Positions 19,310-28,102 are shown, counted from the stretch's first letter. The stretch: DNA of 64,000 nt from Pseudarthrobacter sp. Fe7 (GCA_024372495.1 CP099977.1:4216001-4280000), one strand, 5' to 3'. A program made the numbers and translations. The notes: generated by a model not told the origin, from the sequence alone.

Positions 19310-20140
19310 CTAGCCGACGGAGCCCGCCTGAAGGGCTGCGCGCAACTGTCGTACCGCCGTCGTCCCTCCCGCGAGGAACCATTCCAGGCCGTTGACCCGT
19401 ACGGTGTCCACGGCGCCCCCTGCCGCAAGGACAATCGCTTTGCCCGGCAGCCAGTCCCACTCCGGGCAGCTGTGCTGGAACCAGCACCCCAGCTGCCCGT
19501 CCGCCACCCGGCCCAGGTCGCAGGAACCGGATCCCAGCATGCGAAGCGACGCGGCGGAGGTGGCCGCCGCATGCCACGGCATGGCGCACATAGGGTCCAT
19601 CAGCCACGTGGGGTGGATGTAGGTGGCGGCGCCGAGCTCGGCAACGTCGGTGGCGTTGCGCCTGCCGTCGTCGTCGGTGAAAGCCGTCAGCGGATCACCG
19701 TTGAGTGTGGCGGGCCGGTCATGGCCGCCGAGCCACAGTTTGTCCTCCTCGGGCTGGAAGACAGCGCCCAGCAGCACGTCGTCGCGGTCCTTCAGCGCGA
19801 TGGCGGAGCACCAGTAGGTGGAGCCGTGCAGGAAATTGTAGGTGCCGTCCACGGGGTCGATCACCCAGGTACGGCCACTGGTGCCCTCGACGGAGGAGCC
19901 TTCCTCGCCCAGGATGCCGTCCTCCGGCCGGCAGCGCTGCAACTGCTCCAGAACGTAGGCCTCGGCGGCGTGGTCTGCGGCTGTCACCACATCGGAGACG
20001 GAGGTCTTTTGTTCCGACTGCAGGCCGGCCATGCGCATGAGGAGCGCCAGCTGTCCGGCTTCACGGACCAGCGCCGCGGCCAGTTCGTAGTCGTCCAATG
20101 AGGGATCAAGAACAGCTGCGCTGTGTCGGCCAGTGGTCAT
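19310..20140 (-). CDS. Inositol monophosphatase-family phosphatase
   Basis: 276 aa. The metal-dependent phosphatase motifs are GEEGSSVEG (first metal ligand glutamate), WVIDPVDGTYNFLHG (the DPxDGT motif) and EWDWLPGKAIV (the WDxAAG-like motif). The family dephosphorylates inositol phosphates, histidinol phosphate (HisN) or fructose bisphosphate. No his genes are adjacent, so the substrate is open, and histidinol-phosphatase is a real possibility in actinobacteria. The length is normal. The start at ATG 20140 leaves 32 bp to the divergent membrane-protein gene. Confidence 0.87.
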   Translation of the reverse strand: MTTGRHSAAVLDPSLDDYELAAALVREAGQLALLMRMAGLQSEQKTSVSDVVTAADHAAEAYVLEQLQRCRPEDGILGEEGSSVEGTSGRTWVIDPVDGTYNFLHGSTYWCSAIALKDRDDVLLGAVFQPEEDKLWLGGHDRPATLNGDPLTAFTDDDGRRNATDVAELGAATYIHPTWLMDPMCAMPWHAAATSAASLRMLGSGSCDLGRVADGQLGCWFQHSCPEWDWLPGKAIVLAAGGAVDTVRVNGLEWFLAGGTTAVRQLRAALQAGSVG

Positions 20141-20172
20141 GGCTTCAGTTTATGGGGCGGGATAATGGTGCC

Positions 20173-20799
20173 ATGGCCAAAACCCCTGCCCAACGGATCA
20201 AGAAGCACGGCGCCAACGCCGTTGTGCCGCAGCATCACCTGCCAGCGGTGGTCAACCCCACCACCAACCGCACTCCGGAGAAGGCACAAGGCAACAGCAA
20301 CTTGATTGTGATTGCCGGCGTGGTGGCCAGCCTGTTCCTGTTCTGGTACCTGCACCTGCTGACCTTGACCCAGCTGACGCAACTCTCCCAGGAAATGGCC
20401 ATGCCTGATTCGCTGATGGGCGGTTTCGATGCCGGTTACATCGGACGGCTGCAGGGGGTCATGAACGGCGACGCCCTGGGACAGCTGAGCTACGTCCACA
20501 AGACGGCAGGCACGCTCTTCCCGCTGATCTTCGGGTTCACCTGGCTGCTGCTGATCGGGACCAACGTGGCACGGAAGGCCTTGCGCTGGGCGCTTTGGGC
20601 ATTGCCCATGCTGTTCGTGGTGGTCCGGCTGTGGGGCAATGTGGCCATTGACGCAATGATGGGCACGGCAGGTCCCGACGCCGGCCAGGTGGCGTTGGCA
20701 TCCGGCCTCACCGTTGCCGGCTGGGTGCTGCTGGTCCTGAGCCTCCTAGCGGGGGCGGCAGCGGTCTTCCTTGGGCGCAGGACGCGGAAAGAGCGCTAG
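20173..20799 (+). CDS. Putative membrane protein, four helices
   Basis: 208 aa. A basic, hydrophilic N-terminus of about 45 residues (MAKTPAQRIKKHG) is followed by four clear hydrophobic segments: IVIAGVVASLFLFWYLHLL, TLFPLIFGFTWLLLIG, ALWALPMLFVVVRLWG and VAGWVLLVLSLLAGAAAVFL. A loop of about 55 residues lies between helices 1 and 2. I do not recognise the family. It overlaps the DUF998 gene by 4 bp at its 3' end (convergent). Confidence 0.7.
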   Translation: MAKTPAQRIKKHGANAVVPQHHLPAVVNPTTNRTPEKAQGNSNLIVIAGVVASLFLFWYLHLLTLTQLTQLSQEMAMPDSLMGGFDAGYIGRLQGVMNGDALGQLSYVHKTAGTLFPLIFGFTWLLLIGTNVARKALRWALWALPMLFVVVRLWGNVAIDAMMGTAGPDAGQVALASGLTVAGWVLLVLSLLAGAAAVFLGRRTRKER

Positions 20800-21587
20800 G
20801 CACCTGGCGCCCCGTTGTGGACGGCCATCGCCGCAGCGCGGGCCGCAGCCCGCTGTTGCTTTCGGTGCCGGTGCACCCGCTGGGCAATGACCAGCCCGGC
20901 GGCGGCCATTCCCACGGTGACCGGATACCCCATCAGCCGCTCCAACGTGCCGGGCTCGGGAACTCTCATGTGCGTCAGGCCGCCAATGGCGGTGGCCGCC
21001 AGCGACACGCCGCCGCACACCAGCAGGAACCATGCCGTCCCGGTCTTCCGAAGCCAGAGCATGCCGAGCACCAGGAGTGCCAGCCCACCGGAGATGAAGT
21101 ACGTGATGGCGCCGGCGTAGTGCCAGGGTGAGCCCGCATCTTCCGGAACCAGCCCAACAACCACGGTTCCGGCGCCGGCAGCGCCCGTAAACAACCGGAC
21201 CGCGGAGGCTGCCAGCCAGGGCTCCCTGCGGGCCCAGTCCAGCCGGGCACCGGGCCGGGCAGCCACGCGCAGCAGTCCCGAGGTCAGCAGCACCGCCCCC
21301 ACCAACAACCCCAGGCCCTGGACCACAAACGATGCATTCATCAGCCAGTTCAACGGCGAACAGACGTCCCGGCCGGCATAGATTCCGCAGTGAAGCGCGC
21401 CGAGGTCGCTGATGTATCCGGTCCTCAGGTTGTAGGGACGCGGCCCGGCCCACGCCATGGCCACGGCCGCCTCTGCGGCGAAATATTGCAGCACGCTTAG
21501 CACCGCCCACGCCCCGATGTACTGCCTTGTGGACGCCACGTTCGGGGTGAGTGCGGTGGCGGGAGCGGCAGTGGGGGCTGGACTCAT
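20796..21587 (-). CDS. DUF998-family membrane protein
   Basis: 263 aa with about six hydrophobic segments. RTGYISDLGALHCG and the YISDLG signature are characteristic of DUF998 integral membrane proteins, whose function is unknown. The N-terminal 20 residues are Ala/Pro-rich and cytoplasmic, and the C-terminus is Arg/Ala-rich. No operon partner is apparent. Confidence 0.8.
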   Translation of the reverse strand: MSPAPTAAPATALTPNVASTRQYIGAWAVLSVLQYFAAEAAVAMAWAGPRPYNLRTGYISDLGALHCGIYAGRDVCSPLNWLMNASFVVQGLGLLVGAVLLTSGLLRVAARPGARLDWARREPWLAASAVRLFTGAAGAGTVVVGLVPEDAGSPWHYAGAITYFISGGLALLVLGMLWLRKTGTAWFLLVCGGVSLAATAIGGLTHMRVPEPGTLERLMGYPVTVGMAAAGLVIAQRVHRHRKQQRAAARAAAMAVHNGAPGA

Positions 21588-21672
21588 GCCTTGAGCGTAG
21601 TACGGCCCGGCACCTTGTATGCTTGTAACCGTGTCCGGACGGACCGGCCCTGCCGGCCCCCCACGGATACCC

Positions 21673-21745
21673 GCCCTCGTAGCTCAGTGGATAGAGCACG
21701 GCTCTCCTAAAGCCGGTGTCGTTGGTTCGATTCCAATCGAGGGCA
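21673..21745 (+). tRNA. tRNA-Arg(CCU)
   Basis: 73-nt cloverleaf. The acceptor arm GCCCTCG pairs with CGAGGGC, and the discriminator is A. The D arm contains AGCTCAGTGGATAGAGCA. The anticodon stem CGGCT/AGCCG encloses loop CTCCTAA, giving anticodon CCU for AGG codons. The T arm is GTTGGTTCGATTCCAATC-like. The 3' CCA is not encoded. The next reading frame begins one base after the mature 3' end. Confidence 0.97.
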
Positions 21746-21746
21746 C

Positions 21747-22226
21747 TTGAACTCCCCTTCCCCGGAGCCGAGCCTCCGCGCCTACCTCCTGGGCAGCATC
21801 CGGGCAGGCCACCCTGGGCAGCCGGGCCGCTGGCGGCTGGAGCGGGACCTGCTGGACAGATCGGACGGCACCCGCGGAACCTTTTCCGGCGTCGTTGTTT
21901 TCATCCCAACAGACGACGGCGGCCTGGCCCTTCGCGAGGAAGGCACCATGCGCTGGCCTTCTTTCACTGGCCCCGCCACGCGTGAGTATGTCCTGAAACC
22001 CCTGCCGCAGCCCGATGCGCTGGACGTGTGCTTCCCCGATGGCAGGCCGTTCCACCGGATGAGCTTCACGCCGGACACCAGCCAGGACACCCACTGGTGC
22101 GATCCGGATACCTACCGCGTGTCCTACACCCGCCAGGGCCCGGACGCCTTCAATTACAGCTGGGACGTGACCGGTCCCCGCAAGGATTTGCTGCTGGTCT
22201 CGCGCCTGGAAAGGACCCCCCAATGA
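21747..22226 (+). CDS. DUF6314-like protein
   Basis: About 159 aa. LRAYLLGSIRAG at the N-terminus, then a beta-rich lipocalin-like region with EEGTMRWPSFTGPATREYVLKPL in outline and a C-terminal YRVSYTRQGPDAFNYSWDVTGPRKDLLL-type end, resembles DUF6314, which often neighbours Nudix hydrolases. The function is unknown. The only in-frame start is TTG 21747, directly behind tRNA-Arg. No ribosome-binding site is possible unless translation is leaderless after tRNA processing, or unless a frame error hides an upstream start. The stop overlaps the next start (ATGA). Confidence 0.65.
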   Translation: MNSPSPEPSLRAYLLGSIRAGHPGQPGRWRLERDLLDRSDGTRGTFSGVVVFIPTDDGGLALREEGTMRWPSFTGPATREYVLKPLPQPDALDVCFPDGRPFHRMSFTPDTSQDTHWCDPDTYRVSYTRQGPDAFNYSWDVTGPRKDLLLVSRLERTPQ

Positions 22227-22672
22227 AAGACCGGATCGTGGTCTCCGCCGTCTGTGTCTTCGATGAGTCCGGGCGCCTCCTTACCGTGCGTAAGCGGGGC
22301 ACCGGGATGTTCATGCACCCCGGCGGCAAACCGGAGCCGGGCGAAACAGCAGTCCAGGCCGCTGCGAGGGAACTCGCCGAAGAGGTGGGAATCGTGGTCC
22401 GCCCCCAGGAGCTGGAACTGATGGGCGTGTGGATCGCCGACGCCGCCAACGAGGCCGCCACCGACATCGAAGCCACCGTCTTCCTCGCCCCCGGCATATG
22501 GCACGCCAGCCCGGCAGCCGAAATCGCCGAGATCCGCTGGCTGGACATCAGCGGGCCGGCTGACGTGGCCCTACCCCCGGACCTGGCGCCGCTGCTGACG
22601 GACCACATCCTGCCCCTGCTTACGGCACGGGCGGTCCAGGAAGCCGCACAGCCGTCCGGCCCCACTCCTTAG
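22223..22672 (+). CDS. Nudix hydrolase
   Basis: 149 aa. The Nudix box is intact: GGKPEPGETAVQAAARELAEEVG at residues about 34-56, with the REL-EE-G core that binds Mg2+. It hydrolyses a nucleoside-diphosphate-linked substrate, with the specificity not readable. Start ATG 22223 overlaps the upstream TGA, so it is translationally coupled to the DUF6314-like gene. Its TAG overlaps the TAA of the convergent ABC exporter gene. Confidence 0.88.
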   Translation: MKDRIVVSAVCVFDESGRLLTVRKRGTGMFMHPGGKPEPGETAVQAAARELAEEVGIVVRPQELELMGVWIADAANEAATDIEATVFLAPGIWHASPAAEIAEIRWLDISGPADVALPPDLAPLLTDHILPLLTARAVQEAAQPSGPTP

Positions 22673-24582
22673 AACTCGGGGACGGACTCCTGCGCCACGG
22701 CCGTGGCCTCGGCGAACTGCGTCCGGTAAAGCTCTGCGTAGCGGCCACCGGCGGCGAGGAGTTCGGTGTGGGTGCCGCGTTCCACGATCTGGCCGCCCTC
22801 CACCACCAGGATGGCGTCGGCCGCGCGGACGGTGGACAGCCGGTGCGCAATGACGACGGCGGTCCGTCCCTCCAGTGCAGCGCCCAGGGCTGCCTGCACG
22901 GCGGCTTCGTTCGTGGAGTCCAGTGCGGCGGTGGCCTCGTCGAGGATCACCACCCGCGGCTGGGCGATCAGTAGCCGGGCGATGGTCAGCCTTTGGCGTT
23001 CACCGCCGGAAAGCCTGTAGCCGCGCTCGCCCACCACCGTTTCCAGCCCGTCCGGCAGCGACCTGATCATGGTCTCCAGGCGGGCCTGCCGCAGGACGTC
23101 CCACATGTCTTCGTCCGTGGCGTCCGGGCGCGCAAGCCGAAGGTTGGACGCGATGGTTTCGTGGAACAGGTGGCCGTCCTGGGTCACCATTCCCAGCGTG
23201 TCGCGGAGGGAATCAAACGTGGCGTCCCGGACGTCCAGCCCGGTTCCCGGCCTGATGCCGCCCAGGCGTACGGCGCCCGAATCGACGTCGTACAGCCGCG
23301 ACAGCAGCTGGGCGATAGTGGACTTGCCGGCGCCTGATGAACCCACCAGCGCCACCGTCTGGCCCGGCTCCACCCGGAAGCTGACCCCGTGCAGCACTTC
23401 CTCGCCACCCCGGGTGTCCAGGGTGGAGACTTCCTCGAGCGAGGCCAGGGAGACCTTGTCCGCCGAGGGGTACGCGAAGCGGACGTTGTCGAACTCCACG
23501 GAAACAGGACCGGCAGGAACGGGCACGGCGTCCGACTTCTGCTGGATGAGCGGCTCCAGGTCCAGGATCTCAAACACCCGTTCAAAGCTGACCAGCGCAC
23601 TCATGACTTCCACCCGGGCGTTGGACAGCGCCGTGAGCGGCGCGTAGAGCCGGGTCAGGAGCAGAGCCAGGACCACCACGTCGCCGGGGGCCGCCTGGCC
23701 GCCCAGGGCAAGCCAGCCGCCCAAGCCATAGACCAGCGCCAAGGCGAGCGCGGACACCAGGGTCAGGGCCGTGACGAACGTGAACTGCAGCATTGCCATG
23801 CGGACGCCGATGTCGCGGACCCGGCCGGCGCGGGCGGCGAACTCACTGGATTCTTCATCCGGGCGGCCGAACAGCTTCACCAGTGTGGCGCCGGGCGCGG
23901 AGAACCGCTCCGTCATCTGGGTGCCCATGGCGGCGTTGTGCGCGGCGGCTTCGCGGCGCAGGTCTGCCAGCTTGGAGCCCATGCGCCGCGCCGGGATGAG
24001 GAAGATCGGCAGCAGGACCATGGCGAGCACGGTGACCAGCCAGGACTTATTCAGCATCACGGCCAGCGTCAGGACCAACGCCACGACGTTGCTCACCACA
24101 CCGGACAGGGTTCCGGCGAAGGCGGACTGCGCGCCGATAACGTCGTTGTTGAGGCGGCTGACCAGGGCTCCGGTCCGGGTGCGGGTGAAGAAGGCGATGG
24201 GCATGCGCTGCACGTGGTCGAAGACCCGGGTGCGCAGGTCCACAATGACGCCTTCACCGATGGTCGAGGACAGCCATCGGGTCAGGAGACCCACGCCCGC
24301 TTCGCCGACGGCCACGATGGCGATCAGCACCGCCAGCCAAATCACTGTGTCTGCACTGGCCTTGTCGATGATCGCGTCAACCACCTGGCCGGCAAGCACC
24401 GGGGTGGCCACGGCCAGGACGGCCGCCGCAATGGAAGAGAGCACGAAGGCGATGAGCTTGCCCTTGTGCGGAGCGGCAAAGCCCAGCACCCGCTTCAGGG
24501 TTTCCTTGGAGAACGGCTTGGAGGCGTTCTTTGCGGTGCTGATGTTGTAGAGCGAGCTCCACGCCACGCGGTCCATGCTCAT
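22669..24582 (-). CDS. ABC exporter, fused permease-ATPase
   Basis: 637 aa type-IV ABC exporter half-transporter. Six membrane helices (residues about 45-330) precede the nucleotide-binding domain: Walker A VGSSGAGKSTIAQLL, Q-loop, signature RLSGGERQRLTIARLL, Walker B VVILDEATAALDS and the H-loop IAHRLSTVRAAD. Such proteins export lipids, drugs or peptides, and the substrate is unknown. ATG 24582 (MSMDRVAW) has AGGAGAAA upstream, overlapping the end of the ABC-F gene, so the two are co-transcribed. The gene is intact. Confidence 0.92.
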   Translation of the reverse strand: MSMDRVAWSSLYNISTAKNASKPFSKETLKRVLGFAAPHKGKLIAFVLSSIAAAVLAVATPVLAGQVVDAIIDKASADTVIWLAVLIAIVAVGEAGVGLLTRWLSSTIGEGVIVDLRTRVFDHVQRMPIAFFTRTRTGALVSRLNNDVIGAQSAFAGTLSGVVSNVVALVLTLAVMLNKSWLVTVLAMVLLPIFLIPARRMGSKLADLRREAAAHNAAMGTQMTERFSAPGATLVKLFGRPDEESSEFAARAGRVRDIGVRMAMLQFTFVTALTLVSALALALVYGLGGWLALGGQAAPGDVVVLALLLTRLYAPLTALSNARVEVMSALVSFERVFEILDLEPLIQQKSDAVPVPAGPVSVEFDNVRFAYPSADKVSLASLEEVSTLDTRGGEEVLHGVSFRVEPGQTVALVGSSGAGKSTIAQLLSRLYDVDSGAVRLGGIRPGTGLDVRDATFDSLRDTLGMVTQDGHLFHETIASNLRLARPDATDEDMWDVLRQARLETMIRSLPDGLETVVGERGYRLSGGERQRLTIARLLIAQPRVVILDEATAALDSTNEAAVQAALGAALEGRTAVVIAHRLSTVRAADAILVVEGGQIVERGTHTELLAAGGRYAELYRTQFAEATAVAQESVPEF

Positions 24583-24584
24583 GG

Positions 24585-26246
24585 TTATTTCTCCTGGCTT
24601 GCAGTGGGATGGAGCTCCTGGACCGTGCCGTTTTCCAGGTGCCACCGGTAGTCGAGTCGGACGTTTTCGAGCAGCCGGCGGTCGTGGGTGACCAGCAGCA
24701 GGGCTCCGTCGTAGCTTTCAAGGGCCGCTTCCAGCTGCTCAATGGCCGGCAGGTCGAGGTGATTGGTGGGTTCGTCCAGCACCAGCAGGTTCACGCCGCG
24801 GGCCTGGAGCAGCGCCAGGGCCGCCCGGGTCCGCTCCCCGGGGACAGGGAATGCACGGTCCGCGAGGTGTGGTCCGCCTTGAGGCCGAACTTGGCCAGGA
24901 GCGTCCGGACGTCCGCGCTGTTCCAGTCAGCCAGGACCGCTTCGACGGCGTCGCCCAGCGGCGAGCCCCCGTCCAGCAGCCCGCGGGCCTGGTCAATCTC
25001 GCCGACGGCGACCGTGGCACCCATGGAGGCGTCGCCGTCGTCCGGTGCCTGCGTTCCCAGCAGGAGGCGCAGGAGGGTCGATTTCCCGGCGCCGTTGGGC
25101 CCGGTGATCCCGATGCGCTCGCCGCCATTGAGCTGGAGGCTCACCGGTCCCAGCGTGAAGCTGCCCTGGCGTACCACCGCGTTGCGCAGGGTGGCCACGA
25201 CGGCACTGGAGCGAGGCGCCTGGCCAATGCTGAACTGGAGCTGCCATTCCTTCCGGGGCTCCTCCACCACGTCCAGCCTGGCAATGCGTGATTCCATCTG
25301 CCGTACCTTCTGGGCCTGCTTCTCGGAGGACTCTGTGCTGGCAGCGCGCCGGATCTTGTCGTTGTCCGGGTTCTTCTTCATGGCGTTCCGGACGCCTTGT
25401 GAGCTCCACTCTCGCTGCGTCCGGGCACGGGACACCAGGTCCGCCTTGGTGGAGGCAAACTCCTCGTACTTCTCGCGGGCGTGCCGCCGCGCCACGGCGC
25501 GTTCCTCAAGGAAGGCTTCGTAGCCGCCGTCGTAAACGGCCACGCTGTTCTGCGCCAGGTCCAGGCTCCACCACCCTGGTGACGCACCGTGCCAGGAACT
25601 CACGGTCATGGCTGACCAGCACCACGCCCCCGCGCAACCCCGTCACGAAGTTTTCCAGGGTGGCCAGGCCGGCAAGGTCAAGGTCATTGGTGGGCTCGTC
25701 GAGCAGTACCACATCGAAGCGGCTCAGCAGGAGGGCGGCCAGGGCCACGCGTGCGGCCTGACCGCCGGAAAGCCCCGTCATCAGCGCATCGGGGCCCGCG
25801 TCCAGGCCCAGGTCCGCCAGGACGGCAGGGATGCGGTCGTCCAAATCGGCGGCGCCGGAAGCCATCCACCGGTCGAAGGCACGGGCGTAGGCATCATCTG
25901 CCCCGGGAGCACCTGAACCCAAAGCCTCCGCGGTGGATTCCATCTCAAGGGTCGCTTCCGCGCAGCCGGTGCGGCGGGCAATGTAGCCTGCCACTGTTTC
26001 ACCCGGAACGCGCTCATGCTCCTGCGGCAGCCAGCCAACGAACGCATCGGCCGGGGCAAGGCTGATGGAGCCCTGCTGGGGCTGGCCCACGCCGGCGAGC
26101 AGGCGCAGCAGCGTGGACTTGCCGGCACCGTTTGCGCCCACGACGCCCACCACATCGCCCGGGGCCACCGTCAGCGAGAGCCCGGAAAACAGCATGCGGT
26201 GCCCATGGCCACCGGAGACGTCCTTGGCAACAAGGGTTGCAGTCAT
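24585..26246 (-). CDS. ABC-F ribosome-associated ATPase (two frame breaks)
   Basis: About 553 aa after correction. Two ABC domains without membrane segments, VGANGAGKSTLLRLLAGV and ITGPNGAGKSTLLRLLLG, with LSGGQAARVALAALLLS and SLSPGERTRAALALL signatures, are joined by a charged linker with an arm (residues about 215-300). ABC-F proteins protect the ribosome from antibiotics or rescue stalled ribosomes. Breaks: 25563-25567 (AGGCT for AGCT) and 24836-24839 (a CCCC run that should be CCCCC). ATG 26246 has AAAGGAC upstream. Pairing with an ABC exporter and an attenuator-like leader supports a drug-resistance role. Confidence 0.88.
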
Positions 26247-26338
26247 TAATTCGTCCTTTCGCCGCTGCCCGGACAGCCAGTGACGGCCGGCAGAGGCGGC
26301 GAAAACCGGACCGCGGCGCCGCTGGGGCTGCAGGACAT
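26246..26338 (-). CDS. Candidate 30-codon leader peptide of the ABC-F gene
   Basis: A short ATG frame begins just after the hairpin (26346-26384) and ends with TAA overlapping the ABC-F start as TAATG. The peptide begins MSCSPSGAAVRFSPPLPAV, is rich in Pro, Ser and Gly, and contains two cysteines. Resistance ABC-F genes commonly sit behind upstream ORFs whose stalled translation relieves attenuation. No good ribosome-binding site precedes it (AGCGGG only), so translation is uncertain. Confidence 0.35.
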   Translation of the reverse strand: MSCSPSGAAVRFSPPLPAVTGCPGSGERTN

Positions 26339-26345
26339 AGAAGAA

Positions 26346-26384
26346 CCCGCTGGTCCGGACTTGGGGGGTGTACGGACCAGCGGG
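26346..26384. promoter_or_regulatory. Attenuator-like hairpin at the 5' end of the ABC-F transcript
   Basis: CCCGCTGGTCCG (26346-26357) and CGGACCAGCGGG (26373-26384) form a perfect 12-bp stem with a 15-nt loop. On the minus strand it is followed by TTCTTCTAT. It begins about 5 nt from the start site predicted from the promoter at 26396-26424, so every transcript would carry it first, as in attenuation-controlled ABC-F genes. Confidence 0.6.
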
Positions 26385-26395
26385 CTCGACCATCA

Positions 26396-26424
26396 ACTAT
26401 AGTCGAATGTTGGCACTGGGCCAA
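26396..26424 (-). promoter_or_regulatory. Sigma-70-type promoter of the ABC-F/exporter operon
   Basis: On the minus strand, TTGGCC (26424-26419) and TATAGT (26401-26396) are separated by exactly 17 nt. Transcription would begin near 26389, immediately before the hairpin. Confidence 0.55.
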
Positions 26425-26497
26425 ATCCGCGGCACGGAAAGCGCGCGGGCAGCCACGGTAAAATTGTCTCCACCACCAGTTCTGCAGAGAGCACTCC

Positions 26498-27231
26498 ATG
26501 ACCCTTTCCGCCAAGGCGTTCCAGCGCTGGCTGCAAAGCATCGCACCGGATGCCAGCACCGCAGACGTCTGCCGGGTCTCCGGGATCAAGCGGACCACCC
26601 TGGCCCAGCAGCTGGTCCGGGGCAAGGTCTCCGTGAGCACGGTGGTGAGCATCAGCCGGGCCTACAAGATCAACCCCGTCGCCGCCCTGGCCGGGTTCGA
26701 CTCCTACAGCGCCCTGGCGGGTCCGCCCCGCCAGCCCTCCAGGAACGAGCCTGGTAAGCCAGATTTCCAGCGCAGACCTCCTCCGGGCACTCCTGGCCCG
26801 TCCCGCCATGGACGCCGCCCGGGGAGCAGCCCCTCCGGCCCTCAGCCCAGCCCCGCACGCCACCTCCGTGAAGAACTGGGTTGACGCGATTGACGACGGC
26901 GAGGTGCGGCATCGCGTTTCGGCCTCCACCGGGGTGGCTCCGCAGAACTACTCCGCGCAGTTGACCGCCAACCGGCTGTCCCCCGAGCCTGGCCATGGCC
27001 ACGGCGCTGGCCGCCGGGGTCAGCCCGGCCGGCGGCCTGGTCGCCACCGGGGTGATCACCGAGGAGGAAGCCGGGTGGCCTCCCGGCGCCCGGCAGGCAG
27101 CGCTGGACAGCCTTTCCGACGGAGAACTCACCGTTCTTGCAGGAGACAGGCTTCAGGCACTGGGTAAAGTACTGCGCCGGCAGGAGCAGGATCAGGCGCA
27201 GACAGAAAAGATTTGGGAGAACCTGGGATGA
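26498..27231 (+). CDS. HTH regulator with two XRE-like segments (two frame breaks)
   Basis: About 243 aa after correction. The first HTH-like segment is TADVCRVSGIKRTTLAQQL with a following GKVSVSTVVSISRAY helix. A similar, weaker arrangement recurs at STGVAPQNYSAQLT, then LSPELAMATALAAG. The two are separated by an Ala/Pro-rich linker. It is probably DNA-binding. Two +1 breaks at 26748-26752 and 26986-26990 are both AGCCT for AGCT and restore NELVSQISSADLL and SPELAMATALAAG. The TGA overlaps the ATG of the next gene, a membrane protein, giving a tightly coupled two-gene unit. The effector is unknown. Confidence 0.7.
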
Positions 27232-27965
27232 TCGAGACCCTTCAGTGGACTACGCTCGCGATTTGCGCAGCCATTGCAGTGGCGCGCATCCCCAGCACCT
27301 TCCGCGGCGAGAACCGTTCCCTGTTTGGCATCTTCGCCATGATGACCCTGGCCATCCTGCTCAGCATCCAGGAGCCATACCTTGTCATTGACGGCGCCTT
27401 GGGTGGGCTCAACCTGGCTAACCTGTTGCTCCGCTTCGTGATCTTCGGCGCAATCTTCTTCCTGGGCATCCGTATTTCCAGGGGCTTCGACGCTAAGGAA
27501 GCCTACTGGTTCATCACTGGTCGGGTTGGAATATCGGTCCTCGCAGTAATCTCCGCTGTCATGGTGGTGCTGTTCTTCCTGATGGACACCGACGGTTCCT
27601 CCGCAGGGCTGACGGGCGTGGTAGGCACTGATCCCTGGAACTCCGCCCTGCTGGAATATTACGGGGCCGCTGGCCGGGCTTACCCTGCGTACGTTGCGCT
27701 GACTCTGTTGCCCGCCATGTTGCGCGCCTTGGCCAGCCGCTTGCCTGGCCTCATCAGGGCTGCTGCGGCACTTCTTGCTTTGGGCGCCATGGCGACGGCC
27801 CTTACTTTGTCTTTCCCTTTGATCCCGCCCAACCTCGGCCAGATCGAGTTCATCATCAACTACACGGCAGTGCTGTGCTTCGTGCTTGGGCTTGCCCTGA
27901 TTTGGGCGGCCAGGGTGGTTAACGGGCGTAAGCCGCGGGCTCGGAGGACATCTACCGAAACGTAA
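27228..27965 (+). CDS. Multi-pass membrane protein coupled to the HTH regulator
   Basis: 245 aa with about seven hydrophobic segments, the first TLQWTTLAICAAIAVARI, then a basic loop PSTFRGENRSL before segment 2, and a basic cytoplasmic tail NGRKPRARRTSTET. The general pattern recalls the putative transporter-like membrane proteins (MAB_1171c/DUF6545 type) that sit beside XRE regulators in actinobacteria, but I cannot confirm membership. It overlaps the HTH gene by ATGA, so the two are made together. No catalytic motif is seen. Confidence 0.65.
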   Translation: MIETLQWTTLAICAAIAVARIPSTFRGENRSLFGIFAMMTLAILLSIQEPYLVIDGALGGLNLANLLLRFVIFGAIFFLGIRISRGFDAKEAYWFITGRVGISVLAVISAVMVVLFFLMDTDGSSAGLTGVVGTDPWNSALLEYYGAAGRAYPAYVALTLLPAMLRALASRLPGLIRAAAALLALGAMATALTLSFPLIPPNLGQIEFIINYTAVLCFVLGLALIWAARVVNGRKPRARRTSTET

Positions 27966-28102
27966 CCTTCACCCGCTTTCACAAAATCATTAGACTGTGA
28001 CACAATCATGAATGTGTGAAGGCGGGGCTGCCAAGCGTTTTCGAACGGGGATAAATTCCTAAACGCCGGCCGCCCCGGGGCCTTTGCACGCATTGGGGGG
28101 AT

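Noticed and set aside
21673-21745. tRNA-Arg as an integrated-element attachment site
   Set aside because: No integrase gene, direct repeat of the tRNA 3' end or change in gene character was found on either side.
26246-26396. In-frame N-terminal extension of the ABC-F protein from ATG 26393
   Set aside because: That ATG lies at or before the predicted transcription start, the extra 49 residues do not look like an ABC-F domain, and ATG 26246 has a good AAAGGAC site.
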